A stretch of DNA of 64,000 nucleotides from Pseudomonas sp. GD04091 (GTDB taxonomy: Bacteria; Pseudomonadota; Gammaproteobacteria; Pseudomonadales; Pseudomonadaceae). Location: positions 98,938 through 162,937 of the forward strand of contig NZ_JAOEBG010000012.1 of NCBI RefSeq assembly GCF_029836165.1, written 5' to 3'. The position numbers and the translations under genes were made by a program. The notes beneath the pieces are model-generated. The model was not told where the DNA came from. It did not search any database and saw nothing but the letters and a program-made list of their open reading frames with translations. This document shows, one piece after another, positions 9,032 through 17,082 of this stretch (within the stretch, counting starts at the first letter, position 1; each line of letters begins with the position of its first letter).

Positions 9032-9770
9032 GTGCGGGTCCTCCCGTAGATGACCTGCTCGCCGAGCTCGTACATGTGCCGCACCTGGTCTTCGCTGGCA
9101 AACGCAACCGGTTTGCCGGTCGCCGCCGACAGGTGCTGACAGGTGATCAGCCGGCGGATCTCCGCGACGAATGCCACCGCGCGGTGGTAGGCCTCTGAAA
9201 GGTCGCGGCCGAAGCTGGTGATGCCGTGGCCGGGCATGACGATGCAATTGGTATCCCCGGCGCAACGGCCGATGGCGCTCACGTCGAGCTCGACGTTCAC
9301 CCCTTCGCCAAGAATGCAGGGCGGCTTGCCCATGACCAGCGCGGTATCGTTGGACACGTAGCTCATCTGCCGCCATTGCATGACGGAAAAAATGCGATGA
9401 CGTCATCGGGGTGCAGGTGCACGGTGGCGTGGATATCGGGGCGGCAGCGCATGATCTCGCGGTGCATCTGATGCCCCAGGCTGGGGCGGCAGCGCCCGTG
9501 CAGCAGCTCGTCGGACTGCATGTCCAGCACAGCCAGGTGCTCGAGACCGGACTCTTCGAGCGACAGGCCGAGGTGCTTGGTGTACATCACGTCGCGCTTC
9601 CAGTAAGGGCAGTGCGTGCGCACGACGATATTGCCCAGGGTATTGACGAGCAGTTCGCGCGCGGCCAGGCGCTGGCCGTACTGCAGTATGCTGGCGCCAG
9701 TTGCCAGGTCGAACCAGGCGGGCAACGCGGACCGTGAGAGGTCAAGGCTCGCAAGCGTCATCTCAGGCAT
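9028..9770 (-). pseudogene. Class II aldolase/adducin family protein, interrupted by a one-base frameshift
   Basis: Two overlapping frames together encode one class II aldolase of about 247 residues. The first (9770 to 9363) begins MPEMTLASLDLSRSALPAWF and includes NTLGNIVVRT and the metal ligands HATVHLH. The second (to 9028) continues VMQWRQMSYVSNDTAL and holds the third ligand region VMPGHGITSFGRDL. The break lies at the run of six A at 9387-9392 (plus strand). One added base gives AFFSVMQWRQM, a continuous family-like sequence. Such enzymes cleave or epimerise sugar phosphates or decarboxylate hydroxyacids. The start overlaps the upstream dehydrogenase by eight bases. Either the gene is broken in this strain or the base is a sequencing error; everything around it is intact. 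Confidence 0.8.
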
Positions 9771-10740
9771 GTCTTTTTGCCTCCTTTGCCATGCAATCGG
9801 GGTTGATCAGCGTCTTGACCTTTTCTCCCCGCAGCAGCGCGAGCATCGTCTGCAGCGCATTGCGCTTCAGCTCGGCCAGCGAGCGCTCACTGTAGAAGGC
9901 GGCATGAGGGGTCATCAGCACACGCTCATGCTCGATCAGCGCCTTGGGCACGCACGGCTCCTCCTGCACCACATCCAGCAAGGCCATCGATACCGTCCCG
10001 GACTGCAAGGCGCGCAGCAACGCCGCGGAATCGACGATAGCGCCGCGCGCCGTATTGACCAGCGTTGCCCCATGCTTGACCTGCGCAAAGCGCGTATCGT
10101 TCAGCAGGTGCCGGCTCTGCGCGGTGAGAGGCAGGTGCAGGGAAATGACATCGGCCTGCCCGAGCAAGGCCTCCAGCGTCACCCGCTGTGCCAGCCCCAG
10201 AGGGCACTGCTCGATCCACGGGTCGTGGAAGCACAGCTGGTAGCCGAGCATCGACGCCCTGTGCGCCAAGGCTTGCCCGGTAGCACCATAGCCAACCAGC
10301 CCCAGCACGGTGTCGCGACAGGCTTTCAGCGTGCCGGTATGAGTGCGCCAGCTCCAGCCTCCCTCACGGGTATGCCGGGCGAATTCCAGCAGTTTGCGCT
10401 GGGCCATCAGGATAAGCGCCAGTGCGTGCTCCGCGACCTCTTGCGCACCTACCGCGCCGATGTTCGAACAGAGGATGCCTTTTGCGCTGAGGGCGTCGAC
10501 GTCGACGTCATCGAGGCCGATGGTTGCCTTCACCAGCACTCGGCAGCGACGCATCCTGGCCACCAGCGGCGCATCGACGACCACCGCGTGAAAGGCGATT
10601 ATTCCATCGGCCCGTGCCAACTGCTCATCCGAAGGGTGGCTGGTGACCTCCAGGGTATGACCTTGCCGCGCTGCCCCTGCGCGGTACTCTCCGGTATCGA
10701 TGTAGCTCACTCTCGGCGAATCGATCAGCAATATATTCAT
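9763..10740 (-). CDS. D-isomer-specific 2-hydroxyacid dehydrogenase, NAD(P)-dependent
   Basis: This 325-residue enzyme reduces a 2-oxoacid to a D-2-hydroxyacid or the reverse. The cofactor motif appears as GLVGYGATGQALAHRASML. The catalytic arginine is in LVNTARGAIVD, and the histidine is in MTPHAAFYSERS. The start MNILLIDSPRVSY at 10740 has GGGAGCAGGGAA upstream and is preferred over the open frame six codons earlier. It follows the ornithine-cyclodeaminase-like gene by 35 bases and overlaps the class II aldolase by eight bases. In context it probably sets a hydroxy or keto group on a pathway intermediate. Confidence 0.88.
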   Translation of the reverse strand: MNILLIDSPRVSYIDTGEYRAGAARQGHTLEVTSHPSDEQLARADGIIAFHAVVVDAPLVARMRRCRVLVKATIGLDDVDVDALSAKGILCSNIGAVGAQEVAEHALALILMAQRKLLEFARHTREGGWSWRTHTGTLKACRDTVLGLVGYGATGQALAHRASMLGYQLCFHDPWIEQCPLGLAQRVTLEALLGQADVISLHLPLTAQSRHLLNDTRFAQVKHGATLVNTARGAIVDSAALLRALQSGTVSMALLDVVQEEPCVPKALIEHERVLMTPHAAFYSERSLAELKRNALQTMLALLRGEKVKTLINPDCMAKEAKRHA

Positions 10741-10775
10741 GGGTTTCCCTGCTCCCAAACAGTATCCATGTCAGA

Positions 10776-11789
10776 TCAGCCCCGCGCGCGGGGCATGTCT
10801 GGATTGTCGAAATGGTCGCAGTAGCGACCTATTCCTCCTGCCTTGGCCGTCTCATAGATGCAGGCGGCGACCACCATGTCCTGACTGGCATGCCCGACGC
10901 TGCGGAAGTAGCTCCACCCCGGCTTGCGCGCGGGAGGCTCAGGCTGGTCGGTGACCAGGGCGCTGATCTGGCGTATGTCACGTTCGCTGATCACCGACAA
11001 TGCCAGCGCCTGGGCGATCTCTCCCGACTCATGGCGAGCCGAGTCCAGGTGGTCGACATGAACCTGCACGTCGGCCAGCAGTCTGGGGTCGATCTCGCAC
11101 GCGGCGAGCGTGCTGCCCCCCACTGCGTTGATGTGCGCCAGCGGCTTGAGCATCCACGCGGCGACCAGTGGCGTGGAGCTGGCGTGAGAGGTGGTTGTAC
11201 AGATGATGTCCGCATCGGCCAGCGCCATCGGCACACTGTCGATCGCCTCGATCGGCAGGCGCAGCTCGATGGCCAAGCGCTCGGCCAGCGCGACGCTCTG
11301 GGCCATGCGCCGCGAAACAATCCGCACCTGCCCCAGCTCCCGCACGGCCGCCATCGCCCTCACATGCGCCGCAGCCTGGGCGCCCGCGCCGATAACCGCC
11401 AGATTGAGCCGCCCGCGCGGACATAGCTTGTCGGTTGCCAGTGCGCTCATGGCACTGGTGCGAATAGCTGTCAGGGCCGCGCTGTCCAGCATCGCCAGCA
11501 GCCTTCCGCTGTGCGCTTCGATCAGCAAAACGGCACCGTTGACCGCCGACAACCCCCGTGTGCTGTTATCGGGATGGTACGACGAGACCTTGATGCCCAG
11601 GGTCTGCTGCTCGGGCAGCAATGCCGGCATGAACAAGGTAAAGGCGCTGTTGCGTGGCTGAGTGATCATCAGCCGTTTCGGAACCACCGGGGGGATTGAT
11701 GCAAACCCTCGATGCGCGTGTTCCAGCACACGGACAAGCCTTGGCAGCTCGACACTGCGTTCGATGTCCTGGCGATTGAGCAGCAGCAT
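10776..11789 (-). CDS. Ornithine cyclodeaminase / mu-crystallin family protein
   Basis: This 337-residue NAD(P)-binding protein belongs to the OCD/mu-crystallin group, whose members include ornithine cyclodeaminase, alanine dehydrogenase and imine reductases. The Rossmann motif is VIGAGAQAAAHVRAM, and INAVGGSTLAACEID is a typical family segment. The start ATG 11789 has AAGGA eight bases upstream; the earlier ATG lacks a site. In siderophore and antibiotic clusters such enzymes often make unusual amino acids (for example diaminopropionate), so a role in building or reducing an amino-acid precursor fits. It lies between the SDR and the hydroxyacid dehydrogenase genes. Confidence 0.88.
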   Translation of the reverse strand: MLLLNRQDIERSVELPRLVRVLEHAHRGFASIPPVVPKRLMITQPRNSAFTLFMPALLPEQQTLGIKVSSYHPDNSTRGLSAVNGAVLLIEAHSGRLLAMLDSAALTAIRTSAMSALATDKLCPRGRLNLAVIGAGAQAAAHVRAMAAVRELGQVRIVSRRMAQSVALAERLAIELRLPIEAIDSVPMALADADIICTTTSHASSTPLVAAWMLKPLAHINAVGGSTLAACEIDPRLLADVQVHVDHLDSARHESGEIAQALALSVISERDIRQISALVTDQPEPPARKPGWSYFRSVGHASQDMVVAACIYETAKAGGIGRYCDHFDNPDMPRARG

Positions 11790-11856
11790 GCGATTTTCCT
11801 TGTTCCAGTGATCCATTCGTGAAGAAGCGGGTGCTTGACGCTCGAGGCGCCGCCGC

Positions 11857-12597
11857 TCAGGCCTGTGTTCCCCCGTCCACCGGCATCGCGATGCCGGTGA
11901 CGAATGACGCGTCCTCAGAGCACAGCCAATACACCGCGCTGGCCACTTCCCGGGCTTCGCAGATCCGCTTCAGTGGGTGGGTGCCGCCTGCCGATTCCAG
12001 ATCGTCTCCAAGGATGCCCGCCGACAGAGGCGTGCGGACGAAGGCCGGGCATACCGCATTGATGCGGATCCCGAACGGCGCATACTCACGGGCCGCGGCC
12101 CGGGTCATGCCGACCAGGGCATGCTTGCTCGCGGAGTAGACCGAACCGCCCGTGGCACTGGCGCGTATCCCGGCCAGGGAAGCGACGTTGACGATGCTGC
12201 CGGTGCGCGCCAGCCTCATCGTCGGCAAGACCGCTTTCATGCACTGCCAGGGCGCCTTGACATTGGTGGCCAGGACATCGTCGAACACGGCGTCGTCGTA
12301 ATCCTCGGTGCGCGTGAAAGGCGTACCTTCGATGCCGATGCTGTTGACCAGACACGTCAACGGCCGATGGTCGAGGGCAATGGCCCGAAAGCATTCGGTC
12401 AGCTCGCGAGCATCCCGCAGGTCGACGGCATAGGCATGGGCCACTCCGCCAGCCTCGCGAATGCGTTGGCATACCTCCCGGTTTTGTACGTCTCGGCGTG
12501 CGCAAACAACGACTTCGTACCCCGCGCTGGCAAAACGCCAGGCGCAGGCCTCGCCAATACCGGAGTTGCCGCCGGTAATCACCGCCAGTTTGCTCAT
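11857..12597 (-). CDS. Short-chain dehydrogenase/reductase
   Basis: This 246-residue classical SDR has the cofactor motif TGGNSGIG (about residues 8-15), a serine in VNVASLAG and the catalytic pair in YSASKHAL. It ends VTGIAMPVDGGTQA, as FabG-like enzymes do. The start MSKLAVITGG at 12597 has GAGGAAGG upstream. It probably reduces a beta-keto group or oxidises a hydroxyl on a CoA-bound or free intermediate. With the adjacent MaoC hydratase and CitE-like lyase it forms a plausible acyl-CoA processing set. The substrate is not deducible. Confidence 0.9.
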   Translation of the reverse strand: MSKLAVITGGNSGIGEACAWRFASAGYEVVVCARRDVQNREVCQRIREAGGVAHAYAVDLRDARELTECFRAIALDHRPLTCLVNSIGIEGTPFTRTEDYDDAVFDDVLATNVKAPWQCMKAVLPTMRLARTGSIVNVASLAGIRASATGGSVYSASKHALVGMTRAAAREYAPFGIRINAVCPAFVRTPLSAGILGDDLESAGGTHPLKRICEAREVASAVYWLCSEDASFVTGIAMPVDGGTQA

Positions 12598-12639
12598 GGC
12601 ATCCTTCCTCGGTTGTTGTTTCACGAGGGCCTGCGCGCC

Positions 12640-13164
12640 CTAGCCGATGGCGTAGTCCTGGGCGTGTCCCTTCTTCGGCACCAGGAAGGTTCGAAGGTAA
12701 GTGATCACCGGCGTGCCGTCCTGCTTGCGGCCAATGACGCTGATGGTGACGATGCCCTGACCAGGGCGTGAGCGTGACGGTCGTTTGGAAACCACCTCGC
12801 TCTCGGCGTAAAGGGTATCGCCGACATATACCGGGTTTGGCAGGCGTATTTCATCCCACCCCAGATTGGCGATCGCCCGCGCACTCATGGTTGCCACGGT
12901 CATGCCGCTGACAATCGACAAGGTGACTGAGCTGTTGACCAGCAGCTTTTCGAATTCGCTGCGCTGCGCATAGGCCGCATCGATGTGCGCGGGGTGATTG
13001 TTCATGTTGACCAGCGATTGCCAGATATTGTCCAGCTCCGTCACCGTGCGTCCTGGACGATGTTCGAAGACATCGCCCACCACGAACTCTTCGAAATGCA
13101 GGCCGTAGCATTCGCGGTAGCGATTGGCGCCGATCTGTTCATGCGCCGCAATCATGGGTTCCAT
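12640..13164 (-). CDS. MaoC-like (hot-dog fold) acyl-CoA hydratase/dehydratase
   Basis: This 174-residue single-domain MaoC protein carries the hydratase segment NMNNHPAHIDAAYA, which matches the N-H-D pattern of R-hydratases and mesaconyl-CoA hydratases. The later segment PNPVYVGDTLYAESEVVSKR is typical of the family. The start MEPMIAAHEQ at 13164 has AAGGAGAG upstream; the longer open frame has no site. It is 11 bases from the CitE-like lyase gene. That pairing recalls the malyl-CoA lyase/mesaconyl-CoA hydratase pair of carbon assimilation pathways. I infer that the two make a branched or unsaturated acyl-CoA for the operon's oxoamine synthase. Confidence 0.9.
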   Translation of the reverse strand: MEPMIAAHEQIGANRYRECYGLHFEEFVVGDVFEHRPGRTVTELDNIWQSLVNMNNHPAHIDAAYAQRSEFEKLLVNSSVTLSIVSGMTVATMSARAIANLGWDEIRLPNPVYVGDTLYAESEVVSKRPSRSRPGQGIVTISVIGRKQDGTPVITYLRTFLVPKKGHAQDYAIG

Positions 13165-13175
13165 GCTTCTCTCCT

Positions 13176-14021
13176 TCAAAGTCCCAGCTCCTGGGCGCGC
13201 TGGATCACCTTCCTGGCGTGCTTGACGAATGGTGGTCCAACCATGAGGTTCTTCAGCCGGGTGATCTTGTCGCCACTGTGCTGTGCTGCCTGCACCACCG
13301 CCAAGGCCTGCTCGTAGGCCGTGGCAGAGGGGGTGAACACGGCATTGATCGTGGCGATCTGCCGGGGGTGGATGGCGGTCTTGCCGCTGAACCCTAGCTC
13401 GAGGGTGTCCTGGCACTCCTTGACCAACCCGTCTTCGTCTTCAAGATGGAAATAGGCCGTGTCGAACGCGGGAATGCCTGCCGCGCTCGCGGCCGCGATG
13501 ATGCTCCCTCGCGCATGCAGGATGTTGGTCCAGCCGCCAATCGGCACGCCGAGGCTGGCGGCGTAGTCGGCAGACCCGAAGATCAACCCGTCGGCCACGG
13601 CGGCGATCTGGTAGATGTCGCGCATGCAGGCCGGTGTTTCGACCGTGACCAGGATCTTCGGGCTTTCCCCGTCACGACACAGATTTGCCCTTGCTACCTC
13701 GATTTCGGCCGCCGCTTCGGTCATGGCCATCACGATGAACTCAGGCCGGTGTTCCAGCGACTGGACGAGCAAGAGGTCGAGCAACCCTTCGTTGTCACGC
13801 AACGGGTTGATTCGCAGCGCCGTTCGTTGCGCCGCGCGGGCGCGATAGAACTGTTCGACACATGCCCGCGCCTGGACTTTCTGCCCGTGGGGCACTCCAT
13901 CCTCCAGGTCGATCACCATGACATCGGTCAAGGCACTCTTGGCGTACTGCTCGGGGTTGAGCGCGGAACAATACAAAAGGCTTCTCGGTACGGGATGGGG
14001 CATCGCCATGCGCTCAACCAT
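13176..14021 (-). CDS. CitE/HpcH-type CoA-ester lyase (malyl-CoA lyase-like)
   Basis: This TIM-barrel protein of about 281 residues is of the HpcH/HpaI and citrate-lyase-beta family. Landmarks are MVIDLEDGVP, RINPL, the metal-ligand stretch VETPACMRDIY with an aspartate in FGSADYAASLG, and SGKTAIHPRQI. Family members condense or cleave 3-hydroxyacyl-CoA esters, for instance glyoxylate plus acetyl- or propionyl-CoA. The start is uncertain: ATG 14021 overlaps the stop of the upstream gene by a few bases, and ATG 14009 is an alternative. Position 2 in the operon, between the oxoamine synthase and the MaoC hydratase, suggests supply of the acyl-CoA substrate. Confidence 0.87.
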   Translation of the reverse strand: MVERMAMPHPVPRSLLYCSALNPEQYAKSALTDVMVIDLEDGVPHGQKVQARACVEQFYRARAAQRTALRINPLRDNEGLLDLLLVQSLEHRPEFIVMAMTEAAAEIEVARANLCRDGESPKILVTVETPACMRDIYQIAAVADGLIFGSADYAASLGVPIGGWTNILHARGSIIAAASAAGIPAFDTAYFHLEDEDGLVKECQDTLELGFSGKTAIHPRQIATINAVFTPSATAYEQALAVVQAAQHSGDKITRLKNLMVGPPFVKHARKVIQRAQELGL

Positions 14022-15252
14022 GGGCAACCGGCAGGCCCTGGCGGGCCAGCTCGACCTCGGCGCGAACGGCGGCGCAGAAACCACGGATATCGTCCTGGGA
14101 CATGTCGGCACGCATCATCACGCGCAGCCCCGACTTGTTCCTGGCGACGATGGGGAAGAAAACGGCCGAGGTGTAATAGCCGCGCTTGAATACGCCCTCG
14201 GAAACGCCGACCGCCATATCGGGGCTGTCCAGCGGGACGACGCGAATCGGCAAGCCGGATCCTGCATGTTCGGTGGGGAACAAACTGTCGAACAGCTGGA
14301 TATTGGCGTTGAGTTTTTCCTGCAGTACGCCCAGCTCGGGGGACTGGTGAATATCCAGCGAAGCCATCGAGGCGCCGAGGGTGGCCGGATTGACGTACTG
14401 TGAGTAAGACATTGGCCCGCCGAAGCGGCGAAATACCTGCTGGTAATTTGCCTGCTCCGACATGAATATCCCTCCGCCATTGGCGCCGAAGGCCTTGGCC
14501 AGGGAGTACACCAGCATCGTCCGTGGATTGAGCTGCGGGATGAACGTGCGAATGTAACCTTCGCCCCGTTCGCCATAGGCACTCAATGAGTGGGAATCGT
14601 CGAAGTAGAGAAACAGTCCGTATTTGTCCTGTAACTGCACAAGGCGCTCGACAGGTGCACTGCCGCCCATGCTGTAGGCACCGTCGGCGACATAGGCAAC
14701 CAACGGGTGGCGCTTGCACATGTCTTCAATGAAATCGACATCATTGTGGTTGCAGGTGACCACTTGGGTTTCATCCCCGCAAATGGCCTTGACCTGGTTC
14801 AAGGCAAAGTGCGCATGCTTGTCGAAGATCATGAACGGTCGCTGGCCGTCGGTAAAAATACCGGCGGCCAGCAATGGCAATGACGCGACGATTGCGGCGC
14901 TGCATGATGTCGCGGTGAAGGCGCTGCACTTGAAGTGAGCGGACATTGCCTGTTCCAGTTCGTCCAACTCTTTCAGGCGGATCCGGATGCGCGAGGTCGG
15001 CAAGTTGACGGTGCCGCTTTTCAGTACATAGTCTGCCGCGCGCCGGGCCAGGCGCGGATCGATCTCCAGGCCGAGGTAGGAGCAGGAGCACATGTTCATG
15101 AACGCGTGCCCGTTCTGGTCGACCATGCGGCTGCGCTCGACATGCGTGACGCTCAAGTCGGTCAGTCCAGAGTTCTGCGCAAGTTGCCAGGAGGGATTAC
15201 CGATTTCAACCGTCCTGGCAGTGTTTATATGTTGGTTCTTCATGTCAGACAT
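14014..15252 (-). CDS. Alpha-oxoamine synthase family PLP enzyme (AONS/KBL/CqsA-like), first gene of the operon
   Basis: This 412-residue fold-type I PLP enzyme is of the family that condenses an amino acid with an acyl-CoA, releasing CO2 and CoA, to give an alpha-amino ketone. The PLP lysine is K253 in VYSLAKAFGANGGG. The cofactor-binding aspartate and histidine are in LYFDDSHSL (216-223), and the ring-stacking histidine is in FDKHAHFAL. The start MSDMKNQHIN at 15252 has GGAGGGG upstream. It is not a biotin BioF by context: no bio genes are near. It leads the eleven-gene operon and probably performs the key carbon-carbon bond step, using the acyl-CoA made by the next two enzymes. Substrates are unknown. 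Confidence 0.9.
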   Translation of the reverse strand: MSDMKNQHINTARTVEIGNPSWQLAQNSGLTDLSVTHVERSRMVDQNGHAFMNMCSCSYLGLEIDPRLARRAADYVLKSGTVNLPTSRIRIRLKELDELEQAMSAHFKCSAFTATSCSAAIVASLPLLAAGIFTDGQRPFMIFDKHAHFALNQVKAICGDETQVVTCNHNDVDFIEDMCKRHPLVAYVADGAYSMGGSAPVERLVQLQDKYGLFLYFDDSHSLSAYGERGEGYIRTFIPQLNPRTMLVYSLAKAFGANGGGIFMSEQANYQQVFRRFGGPMSYSQYVNPATLGASMASLDIHQSPELGVLQEKLNANIQLFDSLFPTEHAGSGLPIRVVPLDSPDMAVGVSEGVFKRGYYTSAVFFPIVARNKSGLRVMMRADMSQDDIRGFCAAVRAEVELARQGLPVAHG

Positions 15253-15621
15253 AGCCCCTCCATTTGCTTGTATCAAACATCGATAAAGTGAATTTGGCGC
15301 GTGCGCCGGGCGTTGCTGGATAGTCATCTGGATGCGCAATTAAGATGGTCAACCAAACGGCAATGGCGAATGGCTGTTGTTTCTGGTGGATGCGCGGAAG
15401 TTGGGTGCGGTCAAATATGGCTGGGCCCTTACTTGAGCGTCAAGTCTTTATTTTTACCAAGTAAAATAATCTTTTGATAGTTGCGTTGAACGTAACTTTT
15501 CCTGATGTATATAAACCACTGGCCCGCGACTGCGAGCGCAGAAAGGGAGGTGCTCTGCTGAACAGCGGGGCAATCGGATGCTGTTGATCCGACGCGGCAG
15601 GTACTCAAGCATCGAACCCAT
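15253..15621. other. AT-richer region between the biosynthetic operon and the histidine kinase gene
   Basis: This 369-base stretch must carry the promoter of the eleven-gene operon, because all genes below it read away from it on the minus strand. It also holds the end of the upstream kinase gene. On the minus strand a possible -35 TTGACG (15438-15443) and a weak -10 CATATT (15414-15419) are 18 bases apart. The -35 lies in the palindrome listed separately. A small hairpin GGCGC-GT-GCGCC lies in the leader near 15296. I see no gene here. Confidence 0.4.
15431..15445. promoter_or_regulatory. Palindrome over the putative operon promoter (candidate operator)
   Basis: A perfect inverted repeat ACTTGA-GCG-TCAAGT overlaps the possible -35 box upstream of the oxoamine synthase gene. 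Its size fits a dimeric regulator site. No cluster-encoded regulator gene is visible, so control would come from elsewhere. The role is inferred. Confidence 0.35.
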
Positions 15622-17082
15622 TCAATGCGCATCGGGCGAGCGAGCTTCAGCGCAAAAGCGCAAGCACACCCGCGTGCCTCGCGGCGCTCGACTGCTCAGC
15701 GAAGCAGCTCCGCCGAAGCGTTCCATCACCTGTTTCACCATGACCATGCCGATACCAAGGCCACCTTGTCTGGTGGTGTAGAAAGACTTGGCCGACATCA
15801 ATTCCTGCTGCCGAGCCAGTCCTGGGCCAGTGTCGTCGATGTACAAGCACAGCTCAGCCGGCCCGGTGCGCTCCAGCGCCAGCGTCAGCTCGCCGCCGGC
15901 GGGCATGGACTCGATGGCGTTGGCCAGCACGCTGTTGATTACCTGGTCGAGAAGCAACGGGTGGCTGATGACTGGCGCGCCGCCCTCGGCACTGAACGCC
16001 ACCTGGATTCGCGCCTGGTGCAACTGCGGTGCGAGACTGATCAGCGCCCGATGCATGGCGGCCACCAGGTCAACGGCCTGCGCTTCGCCATGCAATGGCC
16101 GCAGGCACTGCAGCAGATCGCTCACCCAGCGGGACATGCGATCCACCTGAGCAATGATGTCCGTGATGTTGCCGGTCGCTGGCTGCCCTGGCGCCACTTG
16201 CGCCAGCTCCGCGCTGGTGCGGATGCTCGCCAATGGATTACGCAGGCTGTGGGCGACGGCGGTGGACATTTCCACGAGGCCGCCATAGGTCTTGTTGGCT
16301 ATCAGCTGGTCTTGCTGCAGATTCAGCAGTTGCGCTGCGCGCCAGACGATCCAGAACAGTCCGCAATAGACGAACAACCCGCCCAAGGCCGAAGCGGTCC
16401 AGATGAGTTGCTGTCCACGCTCCAGGCGCTCGATCAGGTCCACGGGTTCCTTGTAGATCTCGACCATGGCCAGGACCTCGCCTTGATCATCCAGCAGCGG
16501 AATGTAGTTCTCTACGAAGAACATCTTCGGGGCATGGCTAAATTGCTGCTCGGTTCGCCCGGCCTCCACCTCGTCATAGCGAGCGCTCACGCGCCCAGCG
16601 GAGCTGAAGGCGGATTCCAGCAATGGGTCGTCATGCACGGTGCGCCCCACCAAGGCGGGATTGGTCGACCAGATTACCTGGCGATCCGGGGAAAAAATGC
16701 TCGCCAGCAGCAGGTCGGGCAGGTTCGACAAGTGATCGAGAAACTCCGACCGGGCGCGCTCGCGGTTCTTCGCCGTTTCTGCGTTGAGCATGCCCAGATG
16801 CGTGGATGACAGGACATCGCCCATTTTCATGCCGGGCAAGTCATGGTGGCGTATCTCGCCCGCGGCCATGGACTGGATGAACTGGGCGGACAGCAAAGCG
16901 TCCCGTTCGAGGCTTTCGTTGATGATGAAGCGGGTGGATAGCGATGCGAGCCCGATGGCCACGCTGCTGATGATGATGAAGCTGAACAGCGAGAATCGGC
17001 GGATCAGGTTGAAGGGCTGGCTCGGCTCGCTGGGGAGTGATCGTCTGAGCAGAGAACGGATCCAGTGGAAAAATGCTGGCAT
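15622..17082 (-). CDS. Membrane sensor histidine kinase, orphan
   Basis: This kinase of about 486 residues has two membrane segments (about 30-50 and 235-260) enclosing a periplasmic sensor of roughly 180 residues. The phospho-acceptor is H278 in AVAHSLRNPLASI, followed by the N-box LANAIESMPAGG and G-boxes DDTGPGL and GGLGIGMVMVKQV. The acceptor is followed by Ser rather than the usual Glu or Asp. The start at 17082 has GGAGGCG upstream; the long open frame beyond it lacks a site. No response-regulator gene is adjacent on either side. It is oriented with the biosynthetic operon, 369 bases upstream, but a regulatory link is only a guess. Confidence 0.88.
   Translation of the reverse strand: MPAFFHWIRSLLRRSLPSEPSQPFNLIRRFSLFSFIIISSVAIGLASLSTRFIINESLERDALLSAQFIQSMAAGEIRHHDLPGMKMGDVLSSTHLGMLNAETAKNRERARSEFLDHLSNLPDLLLASIFSPDRQVIWSTNPALVGRTVHDDPLLESAFSSAGRVSARYDEVEAGRTEQQFSHAPKMFFVENYIPLLDDQGEVLAMVEIYKEPVDLIERLERGQQLIWTASALGGLFVYCGLFWIVWRAAQLLNLQQDQLIANKTYGGLVEMSTAVAHSLRNPLASIRTSAELAQVAPGQPATGNITDIIAQVDRMSRWVSDLLQCLRPLHGEAQAVDLVAAMHRALISLAPQLHQARIQVAFSAEGGAPVISHPLLLDQVINSVLANAIESMPAGGELTLALERTGPAELCLYIDDTGPGLARQQELMSAKSFYTTRQGGLGIGMVMVKQVMERFGGAASLSSRAPRGTRVCLRFCAEARSPDAH

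Noticed and set aside
14014..15252. Possible biotin-pathway BioF
   Set aside because: No bio genes are adjacent, and it leads an operon of unrelated enzymes; family membership is kept, but the biotin role is not supported.
15429..15632. A 67-codon frame upstream of the biosynthetic operon as a possible leader peptide
   Set aside because: No ribosome binding site, it overlaps the end of the kinase gene, and its codon use is not gene-like.
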